Notes under the pieces: generated by a model
The model's input: only the letters and a program-made list of their open reading frames with translations
Told to the model about the DNA's origin: nothing
Databases searched by the model: none
Program-made: the position numbers and the translations under genes
In this document: positions 1 through 5,431 of the stretch, piece after piece
Layout of the letters: the number at the start of each line of letters is the position of its first letter
How positions within the stretch are numbered: position 1 is the first letter of the stretch
Assembly: GCA_017398245.1 (NCBI GenBank)
Contig: JAFQGN010000111.1
Span: 1-5,431 of the forward strand
Length of the DNA stretch: 5,431 nucleotides
DNA from: Clostridia bacterium
GTDB taxonomy: Bacteria > Bacillota_A > Clostridia > Christensenellales > Aristaeellaceae
Reading direction: 5' to 3'

Positions 1-1287
1 AGACTGAACTGGTTTGAAGAAGCGCGCTACGGCCTGTTTATCCATTGGGGGCTGTATGCCGAACTTGGCGGCTTCTGGAACGGAGAATATTATACAGGCG
101 GAACGGAATGGATCATGCGCCGCGCGCAGATCCCCTTTGCAGAATACAAAAAGCTGGCCGATACGTTCAATCCGGTCGATTTTGATGCCGAGGATTGGGC
201 GCAGAAGGCGGAAGACTTCGGCTGCAAGTACCTCTGCATCACAGCCAAGCATCACGATGGCTTTGCCCTGTTCGATTCCGCTGCGTCGGATTATAATATT
301 ATGCATACCCCCTTCGGAAGGGATATCGTGAAGGAGCTTTCCGATGCATGCCGCCAGCATGGCATCACATTCTGCGTCTATTATTCACAGATGCAGGACT
401 GGGCAGACCCGGACGGCGACGGGAACAATTGGGATTACGACCCGGCCAAGAAAGATTTTGAAAAGTATTTCAACAATAAAGTTAAGCCGCAGGTCAAAGA
501 ACTTCTGACAAACTACGGCGAGATCGGCATGATCTGGTTTGATACTCCCTATGACATGCCAAAGCCTCTGTGCGAAGAACTCCGGCGCTTCGTGCATGAA
601 CTCCAGCCAAACTGTGTCATCAACGGCCGCATCGGCTATGGCCTTGGCGATTACAGGCAAATGGGCGATAACGAGATCCCTGTTCTGGCCTATCACGGCG
701 CATGGGAAACGCCTATGACTCTGAACAACACATGGGGCTATTCCAAGATCGACGAAAACTGGAAATCGCCCAAAACAGTCGTAAAAATGCTCATCGACGT
801 CGCAAGTAAGGGCGGCAACCTGCTCATCAATGTCGGGCCCGATGCACTTGGCCATATCCCGCAGGGAAGCGTAGACGTGCTCAGCCGCGTCGGCAGCTGG
901 CTCAGGAAGAACGGGGAGAGCATTTACGGAACCAGGCCCTGCGCAGATTCTCCCTATCAGCTCCGCTGGGGCGGACTGACCGGCCGCGGCGCAACCGTGT
1001 ATCTGCACGTGCTGAACGCCCGAGAGCATTCCGGCCGCATCAAAATCTGCAACATCGAAACCAAGGCGAAGAGAGCCTACCTTCTTTCCACTGGCGAAGA
1101 ACTGCCTGTCACGCAGTCCTACGAACTTGCGCGCGATGAATACCGCTTCATCGTGAATTATCCGGAGGACAAGCTCGACGAGCTGGATACGGTGATCGTG
1201 GCGGAATTTGAAGAATCGCCCGTGTTCCACAGCCTGTATATGACATTCGATCAGGATCGCAGCGGGCTTGAAATCGGGATCGACTGA
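1..1287 (+). CDS. Alpha-L-fucosidase, GH29 family (5' end cut off by window)
   Basis: This enzyme should release terminal alpha-L-fucose from oligosaccharides by a retaining mechanism. The reading frame is open from base 1 to TGA at 1285-1287, giving 428 visible residues. It enters at the typical GH29 N-terminal block (NWFEEARYGLFIHWGLY, His15 and Trp16), so probably only about 5-15 residues are missing. That leaves little room for a signal peptide and suggests a cytoplasmic enzyme. Further GH29 landmarks are KHHDGFALF (visible residues 83-91), IWFD with the expected catalytic nucleophile Asp181, AWET (Glu236) followed by WGY (245-247), and KGGNLLINVGP (270-280). After about residue 300 comes a C-terminal beta-rich domain. 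The acid/base residue is poorly conserved in GH29 and I cannot assign it. The ATG at 115 is internal, since family homology lies upstream of it. The gene is followed after 45 bp by the GH31 gene, so the two probably form an operon. Exact linkage specificity is unknown. Confidence 0.95.
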   Translation, partial: RLNWFEEARYGLFIHWGLYAELGGFWNGEYYTGGTEWIMRRAQIPFAEYKKLADTFNPVDFDAEDWAQKAEDFGCKYLCITAKHHDGFALFDSAASDYNIMHTPFGRDIVKELSDACRQHGITFCVYYSQMQDWADPDGDGNNWDYDPAKKDFEKYFNNKVKPQVKELLTNYGEIGMIWFDTPYDMPKPLCEELRRFVHELQPNCVINGRIGYGLGDYRQMGDNEIPVLAYHGAWETPMTLNNTWGYSKIDENWKSPKTVVKMLIDVASKGGNLLINVGPDALGHIPQGSVDVLSRVGSWLRKNGESIYGTRPCADSPYQLRWGGLTGRGATVYLHVLNAREHSGRIKICNIETKAKRAYLLSTGEELPVTQSYELARDEYRFIVNYPEDKLDELDTVIVAEFEESPVFHSLYMTFDQDRSGLEIGID

Positions 1288-1319
1288 GCTCGTCCCGCTG
1301 AAATTTCCACACACAGGGC

Positions 1320-1324
1320 GGAGG
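1320..1324 (+). promoter_or_regulatory. Ribosome binding site of the GH31 gene
   Basis: GGAGG lies 8 nt before ATG 1333, which fixes that start. A second ATG at 1326 is in another frame and only 1 nt from the GGAGG, too close to be used. The 45-bp gap after the fucosidase stop shows no promoter or terminator, supporting co-transcription. Confidence 0.85.
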
Positions 1325-1332
1325 TATGATAT

Positions 1333-3330
1333 ATGGAAGGCGTATGGAAGATCATCTTAGGTGCCGCGAAAGAAGAGGGGCTTCTTTCCCTCGGCGGCGG
1401 GCAGGCGGATGAAGCGCTGCTGCAAGGCGGCGAATGCCCGCTTGCAGCGGCTCGCATAGAGTGCGAACAGGTGCGCGAACGCTTTGTTTTGCGCATCCCT
1501 CTCGATCCTGAGGAACGGCTGTACGGTCTCGGCCTGAATTTTCATAAAATGACGCTCAATTATGGCGTGCGCCATCTGCGCGCCGATCATTACGGCGGCA
1601 AGGACAACGGCCGCACGCATGCGCCCGTCCCCTTTTATGTATCCGATGCAGGCTACGGCGTGTTTGTGGATACGGCAGAGAACATCTCCTTCTATATGGG
1701 CGGCGCGGTTCGGGTCGATGCAGAAAACCCTCCGCCGGAGCTCAACCGCGGCCGGGATGAGAATTGGCGCTCCAACCAGGACGCCTGCTTTGTGGAAGCC
1801 TCGTTCGTGGGAGAGGGTGCAGACGTCTACCTGTTTGCCGGCGATACGATGCGCAAGGTAGTCTCTCTGTTTAATCGGCTCTGCGGCGGCGGCTGCCTGC
1901 CCCCGAAGTGGGGTCTGGGTTTTTGGCATCGCATGCACATCCGGCACGATGCGCATGCAGTCGAAAAGGAGCTTGACGAGTTCAAAGTCCACGGTCTGCA
2001 TGTGGACGTGGTCGGTCTGGAGCCGGGCTGGCAGTCGAATTCTTACCCGTGCACTTTGGTATGGGATCGCGAACGGTTTTCCGATCCCGCCGCGTTCGTT
2101 CAGCATCTGCGGAAAGCGGGAACGCGCGTGAATCTTTGGGAAAACATGTTCATTTCCCGCAAATCAAGCGTCTATCCCGATATCCTTCCGCACTCAGGCA
2201 GCCATCAGGTATGGGGCGGCGCGGTGCCGGATATCACTTTGCCTGCCGCGCGGGAGATCCTCCTGCAGCATCATGAAAATCAGAGGGCAGGGGTGAGCGG
2301 CTACAAAGTGGACGAATGCGACGGATACGATCATTGGCTCTGGCCCGATCACGCCCGTTTCCCGTCCGGCCATTCCGCCACATCCATCCGCAATGTATAC
2401 GGCGTGCGTCTGCAGCGCATGATGAACGAGCTGTTCACACAGCACGGAGAACGCACTTATGGTCTGGTTCGTGCGACGAACGCAGGCGCGGCTTCGCTCC
2501 CGTTCTGCGTCTATAACGATTGCTACGATTTCGACCAGTTCCTGACCGGTCTGGCCACTGCGGGCTTCTCCGGCGTTCTCTGGGTGCCCGAGGTGCGCGA
2601 TTCCGCCAGCCCCGAGGAATGGGTGCGCAGGTTCCAGCTCTCCGCGCTTTCGCCCATGCTGATGCTCAACGCTTGGGCCAGCGGGGCCAAACCGTGGAAA
2701 TTCCCGGAGGTGGAGCACATCATTGCAGATACCATCCGCTTCCGCCGTGCGCTTCTTCCGTATCTGTATCATGCGTTCTATACCTATCATAAAGAAGGCG
2801 TCCCGCCGTTCAGGCCCCTTGTGATGGACTACGCATCCCTGCGGGGCGGAGAGAAGGCAGGCTCCGGCAAGCTGGATGACACAAAGAACCCCTATGAAGA
2901 AAAGGATATCGCAGAGACGACCGATCAGTTCCTGATCGGCGAATCGCTCATGGCTGCGCCGATGCTGCCGGGGCAGCAGGAGCGCGATGTCGTCCTGCCG
3001 CCCGGTACATGGTACGATTTCCATACCGGAGAAGCGGTAAACGACCCCGTGCTGCGCTATGCTTGCCCGCTGGATAGGATCCCTCTGTTCGTGCGCGAAG
3101 GCGGCATGATCCCGCTTCTGCAGCCGGACGGCTCTCTGCTGGTCCGCTGTTTTGGCGAGCGCGGCGAATGTACGCTTTATGACGATGACGGCGAAACCCT
3201 AAACTACGCTAAGGGGCAGTATGCGCTGCTGCACATGTCCTTTATCCGCAACGAGCGCGGAGTAGAAGGAACATACACCGCAGAAAACATGGGCTGGCAA
3301 AGCTCCTATGCAAAGGTGATATTTGCCTGA
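1333..3330 (+). CDS. GH31-family alpha-glycosidase (alpha-glucosidase/alpha-xylosidase-like, substrate unresolved)
   Basis: This complete 665-residue protein has the GH31 layout. Residues ~1-185 form an N-terminal beta-sandwich (YGLGLNFHK; VPFYVSDAGYGVFVDT). A TIM barrel follows from about 190 (LPPKWGLGFWHRM) to about 510, and then C-terminal beta domains ending in a DUF5110-like motif (TLYDDDGETLNYAKGQY). The expected nucleophile is Asp327 in GYKVDECDGYD. The likely acid/base is Asp396 in CVYNDCYDFDQ, which corresponds to the usual WSGDxxS-type motif. Several sugar-binding positions differ from textbook GH31 enzymes. VGLEPGWQ (Glu230) stands where an Asp is usual, WVPEVRD (417-423) stands in place of the HDIGGF loop, and LMLNAW (444-448) has Ala447 where the conserved His after the RxH/RNH motif is expected. 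The protein is therefore probably not an ordinary maltase. Alpha-xylosidase, alpha-galactosidase and alpha-N-acetylgalactosaminidase are all possible. No signal peptide or membrane segment is seen, so it is likely cytoplasmic. It is probably translated from the same mRNA as the fucosidase and is followed by a terminator. Confidence 0.92.
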   Translation: MEGVWKIILGAAKEEGLLSLGGGQADEALLQGGECPLAAARIECEQVRERFVLRIPLDPEERLYGLGLNFHKMTLNYGVRHLRADHYGGKDNGRTHAPVPFYVSDAGYGVFVDTAENISFYMGGAVRVDAENPPPELNRGRDENWRSNQDACFVEASFVGEGADVYLFAGDTMRKVVSLFNRLCGGGCLPPKWGLGFWHRMHIRHDAHAVEKELDEFKVHGLHVDVVGLEPGWQSNSYPCTLVWDRERFSDPAAFVQHLRKAGTRVNLWENMFISRKSSVYPDILPHSGSHQVWGGAVPDITLPAAREILLQHHENQRAGVSGYKVDECDGYDHWLWPDHARFPSGHSATSIRNVYGVRLQRMMNELFTQHGERTYGLVRATNAGAASLPFCVYNDCYDFDQFLTGLATAGFSGVLWVPEVRDSASPEEWVRRFQLSALSPMLMLNAWASGAKPWKFPEVEHIIADTIRFRRALLPYLYHAFYTYHKEGVPPFRPLVMDYASLRGGEKAGSGKLDDTKNPYEEKDIAETTDQFLIGESLMAAPMLPGQQERDVVLPPGTWYDFHTGEAVNDPVLRYACPLDRIPLFVREGGMIPLLQPDGSLLVRCFGERGECTLYDDDGETLNYAKGQYALLHMSFIRNERGVEGTYTAENMGWQSSYAKVIFA

Positions 3331-3421
3331 ATTGCGCTTCTTTCACGCATACCACGCCTGCTCTTTCCGGCGAAAACGGACATACCGAACGAATCGAACA
3401 GTCAAAAGCCATGCTAAACAA

Positions 3422-3458
3422 AATAAACACCCAACGGCTTAGCCGATGGGTGTTTATT
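3422..3458. terminator. Intrinsic terminator, probably bidirectional
   Basis: AATAAACACCCA (3422-3433) pairs perfectly with TGGGTGTTTATT (3447-3458). The stem continues across one A-A mismatch with CGGC (3435-3438) pairing GCCG (3442-3445) around a TTA loop, giving 16 paired positions. The GC-rich core is flanked by A/T-rich ends, so a T-rich tail follows the core in both directions. On the + strand the tail is short (TTTATTCC). On the - strand it is longer and richer in T (TTTATTTTGTTT). It lies about 90 bp after the GH31 stop and should end the GH29-GH31 transcript. Confidence 0.82.
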
Positions 3459-3471
3459 CCGTTATAAAAAA

Positions 3472-3491
3472 TGAATCGCATGTACGATTCA
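3472..3491. repeat. Short inverted repeat in the intergenic region
   Basis: TGAATCG (3472-3478) and CGATTCA (3485-3491) are perfect inverted arms separated by CATGTA. The repeat sits 13 bp after the terminator stem and about 110 bp before the next -35 box. It could be a regulator binding site for the downstream promoter or a leftover part of the terminator region. No T-run follows it, so it is not a terminator itself. Function is unknown and chance is possible. Confidence 0.4.
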
Positions 3492-3603
3492 GCCTGGGCC
3501 ATGACCGAAGGATGTCTTATCAACCCGTTTTGTCAGCTCGAAAAACCTCCCCAACATGACTGCGGCTGCCTTGAATCCACGGGCAATCTGCGTTTTTTCG
3601 GCG

Positions 3604-3631
3604 TTGACATCCTATTCAGGTATGTTAAAAT
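3604..3631 (+). promoter_or_regulatory. Sigma-70/sigma-A type promoter of the DUF5107 gene
   Basis: A perfect -35 box TTGACA (3604-3609) is followed after 16 bp by TAAAAT (3626-3631), which matches the -10 consensus in five of six positions. A TG at 3623-3624 makes it an extended -10 (TGnTAAAAT). A T6 run (3593-3598) just upstream may act as a weak UP-like element. Initiation would be expected near 3637-3640, giving a leader of roughly 36 nt. The promoter shows that the third gene is expressed independently of the GH29-GH31 unit. Confidence 0.82.
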
Positions 3632-3661
3632 AAAGAAAATCAAGGCGAAGCACCCGAACAG

Positions 3662-3668
3662 AAGGAGG
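3662..3668 (+). promoter_or_regulatory. Ribosome binding site of the DUF5107 gene
   Basis: AAGGAGG sits 6 nt before ATG 3675 and decides the start. The same frame is open upstream to an ATG at 3471, but that extension has no ribosome binding site of this quality, overlaps the promoter and adds no recognisable domain sequence. Confidence 0.9.
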
Positions 3669-3674
3669 CAGAGC

Positions 3675-5431
3675 ATGTCTATCACGATCACAGTCATGAC
3701 GATCCCCGGAGCGCCTCTCGAAGGCGTGAACCCGCTTCCGATCTTTCACCATAAAGGAGAGGTGGATATCGCAGCCGCGCCGGAATTTCCGGCTGAATTG
3801 CGCGTGGATCTGGGCAACCGTTCGCCTGTCCTGCCCTATAAAATGCAGGACCGCTATTCCCGCAGGCGAATCCCTCTGAAGAAAAAGACGATCGTTCTGG
3901 AAAACGAATATCTGAAGGCCTCCTTCTGGCCCGAGGACGGGGGAAGGCTCTATTCGCTGTATGATAAAGGGAATAAAGCGGAGCTGCTCATGAGCAATCC
4001 CGTTTATCAGCCCGGCAACCTTGCCATCCGCAATGCGTGGCTGTCTGGCGGCATCGAGTGGAACTTCGGCACCCTCGGCCATCATGCGCGCACCTGCGAT
4101 CATCTCTTTGCTGCGATCGTGAAAGACCCGCAGGGTGAGGAATTCCTGCGCATGTATGAATTTGACCGCACGAAAAACGCGATTATCAGATGGATTTCCA
4201 TCTGCCGGCCGCGTCGCCCGTTCTCTATTGCCATGTCAAGCTTTTCAATCCCTTCCCGGAAGATACAACGACCTATTGGTGGACCAATATCGCCATTCCT
4301 GAGGACGGCGGCACGCGCGTCCTTTCCTCCACGGAGATGGCCATGGTCCTTGGCGATCCGGCCGGCGTGACGTACGAAAAAGTGCCGGATATTTCCCTGT
4401 TCCCGGGCAAGGATCTTTCCTATCCGCATAACGCTACCCGTGGCTTTGATTATTTCTTTCAGGCTCCGGAAGGAACAAAGACCGCATGGGAAGCCGGGGC
4501 TTATTCCGATGGACTCGTCTTCTATGATCGCTCCACCGCGCTGCTTCTGTACCACAAAATGTTTTGCTGGGGCAACCACGCCGCCGGCAAGCACTGGCAG
4601 GAGTTCCTCTCCAAGCCCGGAGCAGGGTATTATATTGAAATTCAAGGCGGCATCGCGCGCTCTCAGGTGCATGATAAGCTCTTCCCGGCCCACGGCACGA
4701 TCGAGTGGACGCAATGCTTTGGCGGTATGAAGCTTGAGCGCGAGCCCCTGCACCAGCCCTCGTTCCCCGGCGCAAACGCCTATCTTGGCGGCTATATCGA
4801 TGCCGTCGTCTCCGAAGCTGACCTTCTGCATAAAAACGAGATCTTTGCCGAATATGCAAACATCCCGGTCTCGCAGTGCGATATCGTGCACAACGGCAGC
4901 GGCTGGGGCGCGCTGGAGCAGATGCGCATCGAACGCACAGGGGAGACGACTTTCCCGCAAAGCGTGTGCTTCCCGCGCTCGACCATCGGCGCAGAGCAGT
5001 ATCCGTGGTATGCCCTGCTGACTGAAAGCAGGCTCCCGGAGGAAGCGCCCGAGGAGATTCCCGCCTCTTGGATGGTTTCCGAAAAATGGATGCGCCTGCT
5101 GGAGGAGAGCCTGAAAACATACGGCGAGACATGGAACGGCCTTCTGCATTACGGCGTGATGCTCGGCGAAATGATGGAGCGCAGGCAGACAGCCTTTGTT
5201 GCCTCCCGCTGGGGCCGGTATCCGGAATATCGCGCTCTTGCCCGCAAGGCTTTCGAGCGCTCGGTCGAGCTCTGTCCTTCTGTGTGGGCTCTGCGCTGCC
5301 TGGCCTGTCTTGCCGATGAAGAGGGCGACGATGCGCAAACCGAAGACTGTTACGATCGCGTCTTTGCTCTTGAGGCTGCGACAGTCGATTTTGCCTTTGC
5401 CGCAGAATATATGAAATGGCTCAACAGCAAA
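3675..5431 (+). CDS. DUF5107 domain protein with TPR-like C-terminal part; frameshifted, 3' end beyond window
   Basis: About 586 residues are visible when the two frames are joined. The first frame gives residues 1-170, with LENEYLKASFWPEDGGRLYSLYD (75-97) and NLAIRNAWLSGGIEWNFG (115-132), both hallmark blocks of DUF5107. The -1 frame continues with YQMDFHLP, YWWTNIAIP (201-209), DLSYPHN, KMFCWGNHAAGKHW and YYIEIQGG (Glu322), also typical of the family. From about residue 516 a helical, TPR-like stretch begins (ARKAFERSVELCPSVWALRCLA) and runs off the window. Family members often exceed 1000 residues, so much may be missing. Without a frame change the first frame stops at TGA 4368-4370, giving a 231-residue truncated product. 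DUF5107 proteins have no firmly established activity that I know of. They often sit beside glycosidase genes, and the N-terminal domain looks like the beta-sandwich folds of carbohydrate-active proteins. A sugar-related role is an inference. No signal peptide is seen. Confidence 0.85.
4166..4204 (+). other. Frame junction in the DUF5107 gene with adjacent perfect hairpin
   Basis: The continuing frame has stops at 4157-4159 and 4163-4165, so the switch must occur after 4165. DUF5107-like sequence is back by TAT CAG ATG at 4184-4192. Between them lies an A5 run (4173-4177), read as ACG AAA AAC in the first frame. Starting at 4187, CAGATGGA and TCCATCTG (4197-4204) form a perfect 8-bp inverted repeat around TT, more realistically a 7-bp stem with an ATTT loop. 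The change needed is -1, equivalent to one missing base. Candidates are a lost T before 4184, a lost A in the run, a sequencing or assembly error helped by the hairpin, or programmed -1 slippage at G AAA AAC with an 8-nt spacer. Confidence 0.85.

Larger units (their letters stand above)
3331..3674. other. Intergenic region between the GH29-GH31 unit and the DUF5107 gene
   Basis: This 344-bp stretch has no convincing gene. It holds, in order, about 90 bp with nothing recognisable, a strong terminator hairpin (3422-3458), a 7-bp inverted repeat (3472-3491), about 110 bp including a T6 run (3593-3598), and the promoter, 5' leader and ribosome binding site of the next gene. I looked for a catabolite-repression (cre) operator and a riboswitch-like fold and recognised neither. 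Confidence 0.8.

Noticed and set aside
115..117. ATG 115 as the start of the fucosidase
   Set aside because: The frame is open to base 1 and the conserved GH29 block FIHWG lies upstream, so the true start is outside the window.
385..1314. Minus-strand open frame of 309 codons opposite the fucosidase
   Set aside because: It is a shadow of the GH29 gene, which has clear catalytic motifs on the plus strand.
1357..3024. Minus-strand open frames opposite the GH31 gene
   Set aside because: They are shadows of a gene with clear GH31 motifs and show no recognisable domains of their own.
3242..3523. Possible 93-codon minus-strand gene crossing the terminator
   Set aside because: It runs through the terminator hairpin and into the GH31 coding end, and shows no ribosome binding site or domain.
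3561..3598. Possible second terminator ending in the T6 run
   Set aside because: Only a weak 4-bp pairing (TGCC with GGCA) precedes the T-run, and it is separated from it by unpaired bases.
3471..3674. In-frame N-terminal extension of the DUF5107 gene from ATG 3471
   Set aside because: It overlaps the promoter, lacks a good ribosome binding site and resembles no protein domain. ATG 3675 has AAGGAGG at ideal spacing.
4100..5338. Long minus-strand open frame of 412 codons opposite the DUF5107 gene
   Set aside because: The plus strand carries recognisable DUF5107 and TPR-like sequence. GC-rich codon positions commonly leave the antisense frame open, and the antisense translation looks like no known protein.

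Overview
The window reads as part of a carbohydrate-utilisation locus from a moderately GC-rich bacterium, most likely a gut-type member of the Firmicutes/Clostridia. Two things support this: clear Shine-Dalgarno sequences (GGAGG, AAGGAGG) 6-8 nt before the starts, and a near-consensus sigma-A type promoter. Both argue against Bacteroidetes, which rarely use either signal. The taxonomic call is an inference, because the window holds no marker gene.

All genes lie on the + strand. Positions 1-1287 are the nearly complete 3' part of a GH29 alpha-L-fucosidase gene; only the first few codons are missing. After 45 bp with a good ribosome binding site comes a complete GH31-clan glycosidase (1333-3330), very probably co-transcribed with the fucosidase. 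A 344-bp intergenic region (3331-3674) follows. It holds a strong, probably bidirectional, intrinsic terminator (3422-3458), a smaller inverted repeat (3472-3491) and a near-consensus promoter with extended -10 (3604-3631). That promoter drives a third gene (3675 to the window end) encoding a DUF5107-type protein with the start of a TPR-like C-terminal part.

The third gene is not in one frame. Homology to the DUF5107 domain runs in one frame to about 4180 and resumes in the -1 frame, which stays open to the last base of the window. The switch must lie between about 4166 and 4187. That interval contains an A5 run and is followed by a perfect 8-bp palindromic stem (4187-4204). A one-base deletion or sequencing error is the simplest explanation. 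The layout (G AAA AAC, 8 nt, hairpin) also resembles a -1 programmed frameshift site and is the most interesting item here.

Functionally, an exo-alpha-fucosidase, a GH31 alpha-glycosidase with an altered active-site signature, and a DUF5107 protein would fit intracellular trimming of a fucosylated oligosaccharide, such as fucosylated xyloglucan or a host glycan. The GH31 gene encodes no signal peptide, and the fucosidase start probably leaves no room for one, so both enzymes are probably cytoplasmic. The substrate cannot be fixed from the sequence. No RNA genes, CRISPR arrays or mobile elements were seen.
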